A stretch of 64,000 nt of DNA from Pseudomonadota bacterium. GTDB lineage: Bacteria > Myxococcota_A > Polyangia > GCA-2747355. A program made the position numbers and the translations under genes. A model generated the notes under the pieces. That model was not told where the DNA came from. It saw only the letters and a list, made by a program, of their open reading frames with translations, and searched no databases. How positions within the stretch are numbered: position 1 is the first letter of the stretch; each line of letters begins with the position of its first letter. Shown here in pieces: positions 16,731 to 25,686 of this stretch. Where the stretch lies: the NCBI GenBank assembly GCA_016711215.1, contig JADJTL010000001.1, positions 926,001 through 990,000 of the forward strand. The letters are read 5' to 3'.

Positions 16731-18071
16731 TCATGCTCCGCTCGGCTCCGGGGGATCCGCGACGTGGGCGGGAGGCGCGCGCTGCGGCAGGATGGTGCGC
16801 AACCAGGTCAGGAGCTGCAGGACCTCGGGCTCTTCCAGCACCAGGCTCGCGCGTAGCTCGCTCCCGCGCCGCCACAGGTGCAGGCGTTCGATCAGCGCGC
16901 TGACGCCGAGCACGCGCAGCATCAGCAGCGACTGCAGGCGCGTCAGCTCGAGCGCCGCGGCGCGCAGCGCCGTCGCGGCGTCGGCGGCGTCCGCGAAGCT
17001 GAGGACCACCTTGACCCGGGCGTTGGCGCTCGCGGCCATCGCGAGCCGACCCGCGGTCGGCGTCGGCAGGCCCGCGGGCAGTCGAATCAGGCGCGGGAGG
17101 TTGATGGCCTGCACGAGCAGCGCGGCCGCGCCGTCCTCGCTGGAGCCACGCGCGGTTGGCGTAACGCCCTCGAGCAAGCGCTCGACCCAGGGCCGGGTCG
17201 CCGCGCCCTGCGCGGCTCCAGCGGCAGGTGGGCCGGTGGCGGCGGTGGGGCGTTGGAGCTGCTCCAGCAGCTCCGGCGCGGCGAAGACGATCAGCCCCTC
17301 GAGCAGCGTCAGCAGGCGCCGATCACCGGGCAAGCGCGGCGGAGCGGAGAGCTCGCCCTGCAAGCTGCCCTCGTGCTCGGTCCAGCGCAGGGTGCCCGCG
17401 TTGGCCTGGACGCTGGCCTCGAGCGCCGTGCGCGCCGCCGCCAGGGAGAGCGCATGACGCGCGACCAGCAGCGTCTCGGTGATGCGGTAAGGGTTGGGCG
17501 TGGCGATCAGCAGCCGATCGAAGTCCCGCAGGGGATCGAGCGGGGCACCGGCCAGCAGCGTGCGGTAGTCGTAGAAGGCCGCGAGGAGCTCGCGCACGCC
17601 GGCGGCGTAGGGCGAGTCGCGCACGCGGTCGCAGCGCAGCAGCACGAGCAGGGCGGCGTCGCCCGGTGCGACCTCCGCGAGCGCCGCCGTCGGATGAGGT
17701 GCCGGGGGTAGCGCCGCCGCTGGCGCTGGCGAAGGGCGCGGCGGCGCCTTGCGGCGGGGCGCGCGGCCGGTCGCGGTGGCCGCAAGCCCCGGCGCGTCGT
17801 CGGCGCGTTTGGTGGCGGGCGCTGGGGCCTGCGGCGGCGCGGCGGGGGGCGACGCAGCCGGCGCGCCGAGGCGGTTGTCGAGGTCGAGCCAGATCGGGCC
17901 GAGGGGCGGCGCGGGCAGCGCGAGGGCCGAAAGCGTGAGCCACAGCGCCACGCCGCCGTGCAGGGCGAAGGAGGTCAGCAGGGCGATCGCCCAGCGCCCC
18001 GCGGGGCCGCCATTTGGGTCCGGGCGCGGCGGCCTGTCGCGGGGGCTCGCAAGGCGCGGGGCAGGCTGCAT
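16731..18071 (-). CDS. TonB-like anchored periplasmic protein, 446 aa
   Basis: The protein starts with a basic Pro-rich cytoplasmic stretch, then one membrane helix (AIALLTSFALHGGVALWLTLSAL) and a long Pro/Ala-rich linker (about residues 70-130), the layout of TonB-type energy transducers or myxobacterial gliding proteins. The C-terminal 310 residues form an alpha/beta domain (DAALLVLLRCDRVRDSP, DRLLIATPNPYRITE, RLLTLLEGLIVFAAP) with no obvious TonB C-terminal motif. I do not recognise this domain. It ends four bases into a possible start of the permuted-papain gene, and the YceI-like gene lies 33 bases upstream, so YceI-like, this protein and the papain-like protein probably form one operon. 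Confidence 0.6.
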   Translation of the reverse strand: MQPAPRLASPRDRPPRPDPNGGPAGRWAIALLTSFALHGGVALWLTLSALALPAPPLGPIWLDLDNRLGAPAASPPAAPPQAPAPATKRADDAPGLAATATGRAPRRKAPPRPSPAPAAALPPAPHPTAALAEVAPGDAALLVLLRCDRVRDSPYAAGVRELLAAFYDYRTLLAGAPLDPLRDFDRLLIATPNPYRITETLLVARHALSLAAARTALEASVQANAGTLRWTEHEGSLQGELSAPPRLPGDRRLLTLLEGLIVFAAPELLEQLQRPTAATGPPAAGAAQGAATRPWVERLLEGVTPTARGSSEDGAAALLVQAINLPRLIRLPAGLPTPTAGRLAMAASANARVKVVLSFADAADAATALRAAALELTRLQSLLMLRVLGVSALIERLHLWRRGSELRASLVLEEPEVLQLLTWLRTILPQRAPPAHVADPPEPSGA

Positions 18072-18104
18072 GGCGGTCGGCGCTTCGGGGGACCTTGGCG
18101 CGGG

Positions 18105-18647
18105 CTACCTGGCGCCGTTGCCGGAGGCGCCGGGATCCGGCAGCTCGAAACGGATCTCGACGCGATCCTGCAGGCGCAGGGCCCCGAGCAGGGCCTTATA
18201 GGGCGCAATGCCCCAGCGGCTCGGCACCAAGACGACGCTGCCCCGCAGGTGGCCATCACGACGCTCGACCGCGAACTCGATCTCGCGCGCTTGCCCGACC
18301 AGCTCCAGCATCCCGCGCACGAGCACCTCGTGCTCCCCCTTGAAGGTCAACGTGGCGTCCAGGTGGGCGTCGGGGAACTTGCCCGTGAGCAGGACCTTGG
18401 ACTGCATGGCCTCGCGAATCTCGGCCTGTTCACGCGCCGAAAGCGCCTCGCGATCGACCACGCCCCCAGGGCGCGCGGCGCCCTCGACGACAATCTCGCT
18501 GGTCTTGAAGCGGCCCTCGACCTGCCGCTGATCGATCGTCAACTCGAGCGCCGGCAGCCTCAGCTGCAGGTCGTGTCCGAGGCGCGAGAGCAGCCCGTCC
18601 TTGAAGGTCAGGATCGTCAGCGATCCAGCGCGAATTGTTTGCTCCAT
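18105..18647 (-). CDS. YceI-like family protein, 180 aa
   Basis: A lipocalin-like YceI fold is suggested by LTILTFKDGLLSRLGHDLQLRL near the N-terminus, the central FPDAHLDATLTFKGE and REIEFAVERRDGHLRGSVVL strands, and the terminal RWGIAPYKALLGALRLQDRVEIRFELP. YceI proteins bind polyisoprenoid or other hydrophobic ligands and are usually periplasmic, but this one has no signal peptide from ATG at 18647 and so looks cytoplasmic, as some myxobacterial YceI-like proteins do. First gene of the likely three-gene minus-strand operon that continues into the TonB-like gene. Confidence 0.8.
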   Translation of the reverse strand: MEQTIRAGSLTILTFKDGLLSRLGHDLQLRLPALELTIDQRQVEGRFKTSEIVVEGAARPGGVVDREALSAREQAEIREAMQSKVLLTGKFPDAHLDATLTFKGEHEVLVRGMLELVGQAREIEFAVERRDGHLRGSVVLVPSRWGIAPYKALLGALRLQDRVEIRFELPDPGASGNGAR

Positions 18648-18905
18648 CGGCGACTCCGGGGGCGGCTGATCGGCGCCCGGCGCGCATCATAGGGGTGCCC
18701 GCGCCCATCGACAAGGCGCGCGAGACGCGCTGTCGTTCCCCGACCTGGGCCGAGCGCGGGAGCGGAGCGTGGCCGGGCATCGCGTCGCCCCGCGCTCGCG
18801 CCCGCCCGGGACGGATCGCGCCGTCGATCGCCAGCCAAAGGTCAGAAAATTAGGTTGGTTCATCCGGGGCCGCTAGCATCAGCCATGCCGTCAAGGAGGT
18901 CTGGG

Positions 18906-19274
18906 ATGCAGGTCGAGCGCCGCAGGAAGAGGAGCAACTACCGGGGCCTTTCGCTCCACTATTGGCTCGCCGCGGTAGCCGCGCGGACGCGCGCGCTCGC
19001 CTTCGTCTTGGCGGACCCCTCGGGGCTGCTGATCGCGTCGAGCCTGCGCGGACCCGAGGCGGAGGAGCTGGCGGCGATCGTGCCGCTGCTGCATCGCGAT
19101 GCTGCCGCGCCCTTGGCGGGGGTCAAGTGGCGACAGATGCCGATCCAGGTCGATCAGATCACGATCGATGGCATGCCGCTCTTGCTCTGCGCCGTCGGCG
19201 ACCGGCCGGCCTGCCACAGCGCGATGGCGCAGGCGGCGGGCGGCGTCGAGCGGATCTTGGCCGCGCCGGCCTAG
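18906..19274 (+). CDS. Roadblock/LC7-like regulatory protein, 122 aa
   Basis: A strong AAGGAGG six bases upstream fixes ATG at 18906 rather than the in-frame ATG at 18885. The central segment LAFVLADPSGLLIASSLRGPEAEELAAIVPLL matches the strand-turn-strand-helix of Roadblock/LC7 domains, known as GTPase-activating or scaffold partners of small GTPases such as MglA in myxobacteria. No small GTPase gene is visible nearby. A hexamer TAGCAT at 18874-18879 is well placed as a -10 giving a leader of about 20 bases that contains the ribosome site. The N-terminus is very basic (QVERRRKRSNYRG). Moderately sure of the fold, not of the partner. Confidence 0.65.
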   Translation: MQVERRRKRSNYRGLSLHYWLAAVAARTRALAFVLADPSGLLIASSLRGPEAEELAAIVPLLHRDAAAPLAGVKWRQMPIQVDQITIDGMPLLLCAVGDRPACHSAMAQAAGGVERILAAPA

Positions 19275-19294
19275 CAGCCCGGCGACTGCCGCCG

Positions 19295-21466
19295 CTAGAT
19301 TCGGGCCTCGGCCAGCACGAAGTGCACGTTCGAGTCGTCGACGATGCGCAAGGACTTGCGCCCCTGCTCGGTCGGTAGCACGCCGCGCAGCCCCGGGTAG
19401 CGGCCCCGCTCAGTGATGAAGAAGAAGCGTCGCCCGACGCGCTCGCCGAGCCATTTCCGAATCGCGGCGTCGTCCAGGCTCTTGGCGACCACGACCTGCG
19501 CCGCCGTGTACCAGGTCTCGCCGCGCCAATTGAACTGCCAGGCCACGAGCTGCTCCTCCGGGCCCTTGCGCAGGCGATAGTAGGTCTGCAGGACCTCCTT
19601 CTGGCTCCAATGCGGCGCGCAATGGAGCTGGTAGGCATTGAGGAGAAAGCCGCCGCCGCCGAGCGTCAGCAGCAACATGGTCGCGACCGCTGCGCTGCGC
19701 AGGCGGCGCCAGAGCAGTGCCGCCAGGGGCAGCGCGAAGGCGGCGCCGTAGATCGCCATCAGCAGCCCCTCGGGCGTGCCGGTCCTCCAGCCTTCCTCAT
19801 AGAGATAGGTGAAGAGCCAGACCCAATGAGCCGGTTGGCTGTAGAGGTCGATGGTGATCAGCACCAGGAGGCCGCCCGCGGCCAGCACGGAGGCCCCGAG
19901 GGCCCGAACCCGCCCGGCGAGTAAATCGTCGAGGTAGATTGCGATCAGGATCGCGGCCGGCGGCAGGGCCGGCAGCAGGTAGTGGTGGTACTTGGTCACG
20001 CTCATCGTGAAGAGCAGCAGCACCACCACCAGCCAGAGCGCGCAGAAGAGCTGCACCCGCGCGCGCGCGTCGCGGGCGCCGGGCGCCGGGGGCGCCAGCA
20101 GCCGGGCAAAGGCCGCGGGGAGCAGGGCGACCCAGGGGAAGAAGCCGTAGCCCAGTTGCTGGAGGTAGTACTCCCAGGTTCCCTTGGCCTGTGACTGCTC
20201 GCCAATCGTCAGGCGCCGCAGCTGCTCAGTACCGATCAACTCGTTGAGGAAGCGCGTGCCATGGGCCAGCGCCATCGCATGCCACCAGGGAAGGAAGGCC
20301 GTCCCCGCGATCAGCAACCCGCCGCCGAGGCGGAGCTGCCGCAGCAAACGCCATTCGCTGCTGACGAGCACGTAGACGAGCACGATCAGCCCCGGCTGCA
20401 GTGCGCCGACCAGGCCCTTGGCCAGCCCCGAGAGCGCGACGGCGAGATAAAAGCCCCAGAGATACACGTCGTTCTTGGTGGCGGTCTTACGCGTCGCCCA
20501 GAGCGCGACCACGGCGACGAGGCCGTAGAGCAGCATGACGATCGCGGCGCTCAGCGTCTGCCCGCCGAGCCGCAGCGGCAGTGGGACGCGGAGCAGCGGC
20601 GGCACGACGGCGATCAGCATCAGCGTGATCACCAGGACGAAGGCCGCGACGAAGACCCAGTAGCTGGTGGCGCTCGGCAGCTCGAGCACTCGCTTGCCAA
20701 GCTGCCAGCGGCGCCGGGGCAGCGGCTCGTCCGCGCCGAAGACCGCCAGCGCCAGCAGCGCGATCCCGCCGGTCAGGAGGCCCACGTAGGGCATATCCGT
20801 CATCGCCTGGCGGGTGATGAAGAAATAGATCGGCGAGGTCGCGAGCACGACACCGGCGAGCAAGCCGACGCGGCGGCTCAAGAGCCGCGCGCCCAGGAGA
20901 TAGATGCCGAAGACGCCGAAGAGCCCGCAGAGGAAGAAGGGCAGCCGGACGATCCACTCGACGGCGCCGTTGGTCAGGGTCGCCCCGGGATCCGGTCCGG
21001 TGCGGGCTTGAGGCGGGCCTTGCACGGGATCCTCGAGCGAGCGTCCGGTGCGGCGGAGCGTGATCTTCCCCTCGAGGCCGGCGGCCTTGAGAAAGAGGCC
21101 CGAGAGCCAGAAGCTGCCCACCGGCTTGGACCAGAAGTCGGTCTCGGACCAGCCCTCGGGGCCGACGCCGTTATGCCAGTAGGGTGAGAGCCAATCGTCG
21201 CGCTCCATGAACTGGCGCGCGACCTCCGTGTAGATCGTCTCCCATGGGTCGAACATGCCGTAGCTGCCCATCACGGGCAGGTAGATGCCGCAGCAGAGCA
21301 AGAGCAGCAGGAGGGTGTGACGTCGGCGTGTGCGACGAAGCGGCCCGCGCTGCAGCGCCGTTGCGGCGGCGGGCTCGGCCGCGGCGCCCGCAAGCGCGGC
21401 GTCCTCGTCCGTGGCTGAGCGCGCGACGTCGCGCGATTCCCCGGCGACGGGCGTGGAGCGAGTCAT
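19295..21466 (-). CDS. GT39/ArnT-family membrane glycosyltransferase, 723 aa
   Basis: A polytopic protein with about a dozen membrane helices. It begins with a short cytoplasmic tail, a first helix (TLLLLLLCCGIYLPVMGSYG) and the first periplasmic loop motif FDPWETIYTEVARQFMERDDW. The DPWET acidic pair at this place is the catalytic signature of the dolichyl-phosphate-mannose/ArnT superfamily, which moves sugars from a polyprenyl-phosphate carrier to an acceptor outside the membrane. SKPVGSFWLSGLF follows as expected. The C-terminal 130 residues form a soluble periplasmic domain. ATG at 21466 has AGGGGG upstream; a TTG further up at 21523 is less likely. The GT2 gene on the other strand could supply the lipid-linked sugar. 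Acceptor unknown (lipid A, protein or glycan). Confidence 0.88.
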   Translation of the reverse strand: MTRSTPVAGESRDVARSATDEDAALAGAAAEPAAATALQRGPLRRTRRRHTLLLLLLCCGIYLPVMGSYGMFDPWETIYTEVARQFMERDDWLSPYWHNGVGPEGWSETDFWSKPVGSFWLSGLFLKAAGLEGKITLRRTGRSLEDPVQGPPQARTGPDPGATLTNGAVEWIVRLPFFLCGLFGVFGIYLLGARLLSRRVGLLAGVVLATSPIYFFITRQAMTDMPYVGLLTGGIALLALAVFGADEPLPRRRWQLGKRVLELPSATSYWVFVAAFVLVITLMLIAVVPPLLRVPLPLRLGGQTLSAAIVMLLYGLVAVVALWATRKTATKNDVYLWGFYLAVALSGLAKGLVGALQPGLIVLVYVLVSSEWRLLRQLRLGGGLLIAGTAFLPWWHAMALAHGTRFLNELIGTEQLRRLTIGEQSQAKGTWEYYLQQLGYGFFPWVALLPAAFARLLAPPAPGARDARARVQLFCALWLVVVLLLFTMSVTKYHHYLLPALPPAAILIAIYLDDLLAGRVRALGASVLAAGGLLVLITIDLYSQPAHWVWLFTYLYEEGWRTGTPEGLLMAIYGAAFALPLAALLWRRLRSAAVATMLLLTLGGGGFLLNAYQLHCAPHWSQKEVLQTYYRLRKGPEEQLVAWQFNWRGETWYTAAQVVVAKSLDDAAIRKWLGERVGRRFFFITERGRYPGLRGVLPTEQGRKSLRIVDDSNVHFVLAEARI

Positions 21467-21621
21467 GATCCCCCTCGGCGTTCGGCGGCGCGTAGCATCG
21501 TCGATCGGGTCGGCAGTGGGCAAGGGGTTGCCGCTGATGCCCGAAAGGTTTTCGCAGCGGCCGATTGACGGCGGCAGTGGGCTGGCGCTATGAGCGAGGC
21601 AGATCCCAGCCAGGAGGCCCC

Positions 21622-22659
21622 TTGTCCGCCGAAGCCACGGTTTTGCAGCAGGCGGAGCCGGCCGGTCGTCCGCGGCTCTCAGTCGTCATTCCCTGCTTCA
21701 ACGAGGAGGACTGCCTCGGCGAGCTATGCCGGCGCGTGACCGCCGCCTGCGTCGACTGCGTGGCGCAGGACTACGAGCTCGTGCTGGTCAACGACGGCTC
21801 AGGCGACGGAACATGGGCGGCGATCGCCGAGCTGGCGCGGCAGGACGCGCGCGTCGTTGGCGTCGATCTATCGCGCAACCACGGTCACCAACTCGCCTTG
21901 ACCGCGGGGCTGACGGTCTGTCAGGGCGAGCGCGTGCTGATCATCGACGCCGACCTGCAGGATCCCCCCGAGCTCGTCGGGGCGATGATGCAGGCGATGG
22001 ATCAGGAGGGCGCGGACGTCGTCTACGGGCAGCGACGCGAACGCGCCGGCGAGACGGCGTTCAAGAAGGCCTCTGCCGCGCTCTTCTACCGCGTGCTGCG
22101 CAGCATGACCGACGTCGACATCCCGCTCGATACCGGCGATTTCCGCCTGATCAGCCGGCGGGCGCTGGAGGCCTTGCTGGCGATGCCGGAGCAGCACCGC
22201 TTCGTCCGCGGCATGGTCAGCTGGATCGGCTTTCATCAGACGCCCCTGCTCTATGATCGCGCGGAGCGCTTCTCCGGGGTGACCAAGTATCCCCTGAGCA
22301 AGATGGTGCGCTTCGCGCTCGACGCGATCACCGGCTTCTCGATCCGCCCGCTGCGGCTGGCCAGCTACTTTGGACTGCTGCTCGCCGTGCCCGCCTTCCT
22401 GCTGTTGGTCTACACGCTCTATAGCTGGCTGGCGGGCCATACCGTGCAGGGCTGGACCAGCTTGATGGTCGTCGTGCTCTTCCTCGGCAGCGCCCAGATG
22501 ATCGTGCTCGGCGTCTTCGGCGAGTACGTCGGCCGGCTCTATATGGAGGCCAAGCGGCGACCGCTCTTCGTCATTCGCGCCATCGTCGGCGCGGCGCGGC
22601 GCGGCGGAGCCTCCCACGCAGTGCCCCGACTCGGGGTCGGCCCCGACAGTGCGGGCTGA
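21622..22659 (+). CDS. GT2 polyprenyl-phosphate glycosyltransferase (GtrB/ArnC/DPM1-like) with two membrane helices, 345 aa
   Basis: The protein transfers a sugar from a nucleotide donor to polyprenyl phosphate on the cytoplasmic face. Motifs run in order: SVVIPCFNEEDCLGEL, YELVLVNDGSGDGTW, the DXD-like LIIDADLQDPPEL, VYGQRRERAGE and DTGDFRLISRRALEAL, then two C-terminal membrane helices (YFGLLLAVPAFLLLVYTLY and SLMVVVLFLGSAQMIVLGVFG) ending GEYVGRLYMEAKRRPLF. This is the GtrB/ArnC layout. I place the start at TTG 21622, four bases after AGGAGG; no ATG fits. The GtrA-like gene follows after two bases, and the GT39 gene is divergent, together making a donor-synthesis, flipping and transfer set. 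Confidence 0.88.
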   Translation: MSAEATVLQQAEPAGRPRLSVVIPCFNEEDCLGELCRRVTAACVDCVAQDYELVLVNDGSGDGTWAAIAELARQDARVVGVDLSRNHGHQLALTAGLTVCQGERVLIIDADLQDPPELVGAMMQAMDQEGADVVYGQRRERAGETAFKKASAALFYRVLRSMTDVDIPLDTGDFRLISRRALEALLAMPEQHRFVRGMVSWIGFHQTPLLYDRAERFSGVTKYPLSKMVRFALDAITGFSIRPLRLASYFGLLLAVPAFLLLVYTLYSWLAGHTVQGWTSLMVVVLFLGSAQMIVLGVFGEYVGRLYMEAKRRPLFVIRAIVGAARRGGASHAVPRLGVGPDSAG

Positions 22660-22661
22660 GC

Positions 22662-23138
22662 GTGCAGATTAATCGCGCGGTGGCGTCAGGGCCCGGCAGT
22701 CGACCCGACAGGCCCGGGTTGCGGCGCGCGCTGAGGGCTGCAGCGCGGGGCCACGGCCGACACGCGGGGCGTTTTGCCGTGGTGGGCGCGCTCAACACCC
22801 TGCTCGATCTCGCGCTCTTCAACGCGCTGCACTACGGTCTGGGGCTCGCCCTCGTCGTTGCCAACACGCTGAGTTACGGCGCGGGGATCGCGCAGAGCTT
22901 CGCGCTCAACCGCCACTGGACCTTTGCGGATCGCCGCGACGCCGGTCGCCCAGTTGGACGACAGCTCGCGCTCTTCGTGGCGCTCAACCTGCTGGCGCTC
23001 GGTCTCTCCAACCTGACGATCTGGCTACTGGTGCGGCGCTTCGGCCTGCCGGCCTACGCAGCCAAGCTCGTGGCGGTCGGCGTCACCTTCCTCTGGGGCT
23101 ATGCAACCAGTCGCCGCTACGTCTTCCGCCAGCGATGA
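22662..23138 (+). CDS. GtrA-like polyprenyl-phosphate sugar flippase, 158 aa
   Basis: Four predicted membrane helices after a basic N-terminal tail: RFAVVGALNTLLDLALFNAL, ALVVANTLSYGAGIAQSFAL, LALFVALNLLALGLSNLTIWLL and LVAVGVTFLWGYATSRRYVF. The NRHWTF motif between helices two and three and the terminal RRYVF are hallmarks of GtrA proteins, thought to flip lipid-linked sugars made by GtrB partners. GTG at 22662 starts two bases after the GT2 stop, so expression is coupled. The first 40 residues are unusually long and Arg-rich for the family; an internal start is possible. Confidence 0.85.
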   Translation: MQINRAVASGPGSRPDRPGLRRALRAAARGHGRHAGRFAVVGALNTLLDLALFNALHYGLGLALVVANTLSYGAGIAQSFALNRHWTFADRRDAGRPVGRQLALFVALNLLALGLSNLTIWLLVRRFGLPAYAAKLVAVGVTFLWGYATSRRYVFRQR

Positions 23139-23248
23139 GCGCGCCGCCCCGGTCGCCCACAATCGGCGCTGGCGACCCGCGCCCTCGGCCCGGCGGAGGC
23201 CCCCTGCCTGGGGGCTGACTGCTCGCGTTGAAAGCCGCTCGCCGCGAG

Positions 23249-23290
23249 GCGCTGCGCGCGCGCAGCGCGGGCCGACGTGCGGGCCGACGT
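23249..23290. promoter_or_regulatory. Palindrome plus 12-bp direct repeat upstream of the yajC promoter
   Basis: A perfect 20-base palindrome (GCGCTGCGCGCGCGCAGCGC, 23249-23268) is followed by two tandem copies of GCGGGCCGACGT (23267-23278 and 23279-23290). The second copy ends on the first base of the candidate -35 box. The position fits an activator or repressor site; no matching regulator is known to me. Confidence 0.45.
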
Positions 23291-23318
23291 TGACCCGCCG
23301 AGGCAGATTTGCTAGACA
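23290..23318 (+). promoter_or_regulatory. Candidate sigma70-type promoter for the yajC-secDF operon
   Basis: TTGACC at 23290-23295 is separated by 17 bases from TAGACA at 23313-23318. Transcription would start near 23325, leaving a leader of about 78 bases before yajC. The -35 is near-consensus; the -10 matches only partly. The 264-base gap after gtrA and the location before a six-gene run support it. Confidence 0.5.
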
Positions 23319-23402
23319 ACGCGCGCTCTGCGCGCTCGTAGTGGCGCTAGCCGTATTCTCGTGCTTGCGGTCGCGCACAGGCGCCAACCCCAGGAGGTTC
23401 AG

Positions 23403-23789
23403 GTGACTTTCACTTCATGGATGCTCGGTCTCGCTCAGGCCTCGGGCGCGGGCGGCGGTAGCGCGGTGCCTGGCGGCGGCGGCGGCGGATTGATGTCGAT
23501 GATGCCGATCCTGCTGATGGTCGTGGTCTTCTACTTTCTGCTGATCCGTCCGCAGCAGAAAAAGGCCAAGGAGCATCGGGCGATGCTCTCCGCGCTCAAG
23601 GTCGGCGAAGAGATCGTGACCAGCGGCGGGGTCATCGGCCGCATCACGGGCCTCAGCGAGCGCATCCTGACGATCGAGGTGGCCGAAAAGATCCGCCTGC
23701 GGGTACTGCGCTCCCACATTCTCGGCCGCAAGGACGAGGTCAAGGAAGGCGAGGCCGAGCGCCCGAGCCCGGCGACGGCGTCGTCCTAG
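23403..23789 (+). CDS. yajC: Sec translocase accessory protein YajC, 128 aa
   Basis: YajC associates with SecDF in the inner membrane. The single membrane helix MSMMPILLMVVVFYFLLIRPQQKK, ending in the family-typical RPQQKK, is followed by the cytoplasmic domain (MLSALKVGEEIVTSGGVIGRITGL). GTG at 23403 is five bases after AGGAGG. A Gly-rich stretch (GAGGGSAVPGGGGGG) precedes the helix. The genes secD and secF follow, the standard order; the 95-base gap to secD contains no visible promoter. Confidence 0.95.
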   Translation: MTFTSWMLGLAQASGAGGGSAVPGGGGGGLMSMMPILLMVVVFYFLLIRPQQKKAKEHRAMLSALKVGEEIVTSGGVIGRITGLSERILTIEVAEKIRLRVLRSHILGRKDEVKEGEAERPSPATASS

Positions 23790-23884
23790 GGCGCTGAGGC
23801 TCTGGGTCGAGGTCGAGATCCCCGCAGTCCAACTCCGGCATGCCGGACGCCGCCCGCGGCGCCGCGCGCTGAACGGTTGAATCC

Positions 23885-25672
23885 ATGGAACGAAGCTGGT
23901 GGTGGAAAGCAATTGGTCATCTGCTGCTGATCGTCGTGGCGGTCGTCTATCTCATCCCCACACTGGTGGGCGAGGAGCGGCTGCCCGGCTGGTACAGTAA
24001 GCACGTCAAGGCCAAGCTGCAGCTCGGACTCGATCTACAGGGCGGGATTCACCTGGTCTACGAGGTCGAGGTCGACAAGGCCGTCTCCGACAAGACCGAC
24101 CGGCTGGCGGCCGACATCGAGGAGCGGCTGACCCGCGACAAGAAGCTCAAAGGGGTCAATGTCAGCCGCGAGGGTCGCGACGAGATCGCCGTCCGCTGCG
24201 CCAGCGCCAGGGATTTGGCGACGATCGACCGGACCTTCCTCTCCGAGTTTCGCAGCAACCTGGACGAGGTCGGGCGGGATCTCGCGACGCACACCGTGCG
24301 GCTGCGGCTCAACTCCGCCTACGTCAGCGAGGTCGGCGAGTACGCCATTCGCCAGGCCGTCGAGACGATCCGGGGCCGCATCGACGAGTTCGGGGTGGCC
24401 GAGCCGACGATCTTGCGCAAGGGCAGCGACATCGTCGTCGAGCTGCCTGGCCTGACGCGCCGCAGCTTCGACCGCGTCAAGCGCCAGATCGGGCGTACGG
24501 CGCAGCTCGAGTTCAAGATGGTCGATGACGAGAACGACTTCATGGCCGCCGCGGCCGCGAAGCTGCCGGAGAAGAGCCCAATCACGGTCCGCAGCGAGAC
24601 CTACGATGGCAAGCAACACGGCGCCATCACCTACACCTACCTCGAGTCGCGCGACAAGCGCGCGCTGCGCCAGTTCCTCGACCAGCTCAAGCTGCCGAAG
24701 GACCGCGAGATCCTCCTGGGGGAGGAGTACGCCAAGGACAAGAAGGGCAACCGCCTGCCCGACAAGATCTGGATCACCTACTTCATCAAGCGGCGCACCG
24801 AGCTGACCGGCGAGTACATCAGCGACGCGCAGGTGATGTGGGAGGATCGCACCGGCCGGCCGGAGGTCTCTCTGACCTTCGACCGCACGGGCGCCGAGGT
24901 CTTCGAGCGCCTCTCCGGCGACAACATCGGCCGGCGGATGGCGATCGTGCTCGACAGCAACATCAACTCGGCGCCCGTGCTCGAGAGCCGCATCGGCGGC
25001 GGGCGAGCGCGGATCACCCTCGGTGGGCTGCGCAGCCCCCAGGAGCTGCAGGAAGAGGCCAACGATCTGGCGGCGGTCCTGCGGACGGGCGCCTTGCCCG
25101 CGCCCTTGCGCAAGTCCTTCGAGAGCCAGGTCGGTCCGACGCTCGGGCGGGACACGATCAACCGCGGGATGGTGGCCTTTGCGGTCGGCGCCGGGACGAT
25201 CATCCTCTTCATGCTCTACTACTATCACCTCGCCGGCGTCTTCGCCGACCTGGCGCTGCTCGTGAATATGCTCTTCGTGTTGGCGTTGATGGCGGCCTTC
25301 CACGCCACGCTGACCCTCCCCGGCATCGCCGGGCTGGTGCTCACGCTCGGTATGTCGATCGACGCCAACGTCTTGGTCAACGAGCGCATCCGCGAGGAGA
25401 TGCGCCTGGGCAAGAGCGCGCGGGCGGCCGTCGACGCCGGCTACGCGCATGCCTTCTGGGCGATCTTCGACTCGCAGTTGACGACGGGGATCGCCGGCAT
25501 CGTCCTGCTCCAATACGGATCCGGGCCAATTCGCGGCTTCGCCGTGACGATGCTGATCGGCATCGCGACCTCGATCTTCACCGGCGTGTACGTGACCCGC
25601 ATGCTCTTCGATCTCTATGTGGCCAAGGCCCGGCCCAAGGTCATCAGCGTCGGGCTGCCGCGGACGGTCTGA
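23885..25672 (+). CDS. secD: Protein translocase subunit SecD, 595 aa
   Basis: SecD, with SecF, uses the proton gradient to complete export through SecYEG. The protein begins with a membrane helix (AIGHLLLIVVAVVYLIPTL), then the conserved KLQLGLDLQGGIHLVYEVE, a large periplasmic P1 domain with the GRIDEFGVAEPTI segment, and after residue about 430 five further helices (GTIILFMLYYYHLAGVFADL, LPGIAGLVLTLGMSIDANVL). The SIDANVLVNERI motif in the conserved membrane region is intact. The length is normal for the family. No clear ribosome site precedes ATG 23885; it may rely on coupling to yajC. Confidence 0.96.
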   Translation: MERSWWWKAIGHLLLIVVAVVYLIPTLVGEERLPGWYSKHVKAKLQLGLDLQGGIHLVYEVEVDKAVSDKTDRLAADIEERLTRDKKLKGVNVSREGRDEIAVRCASARDLATIDRTFLSEFRSNLDEVGRDLATHTVRLRLNSAYVSEVGEYAIRQAVETIRGRIDEFGVAEPTILRKGSDIVVELPGLTRRSFDRVKRQIGRTAQLEFKMVDDENDFMAAAAAKLPEKSPITVRSETYDGKQHGAITYTYLESRDKRALRQFLDQLKLPKDREILLGEEYAKDKKGNRLPDKIWITYFIKRRTELTGEYISDAQVMWEDRTGRPEVSLTFDRTGAEVFERLSGDNIGRRMAIVLDSNINSAPVLESRIGGGRARITLGGLRSPQELQEEANDLAAVLRTGALPAPLRKSFESQVGPTLGRDTINRGMVAFAVGAGTIILFMLYYYHLAGVFADLALLVNMLFVLALMAAFHATLTLPGIAGLVLTLGMSIDANVLVNERIREEMRLGKSARAAVDAGYAHAFWAIFDSQLTTGIAGIVLLQYGSGPIRGFAVTMLIGIATSIFTGVYVTRMLFDLYVAKARPKVISVGLPRTV

Positions 25673-25686
25673 GGGGAGATTACGCG

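Noticed and set aside
23139..23248. tRNA or small RNA after gtrA
   Set aside because: Short GC-rich inverted repeats only; no cloverleaf pattern or CCA end seen.
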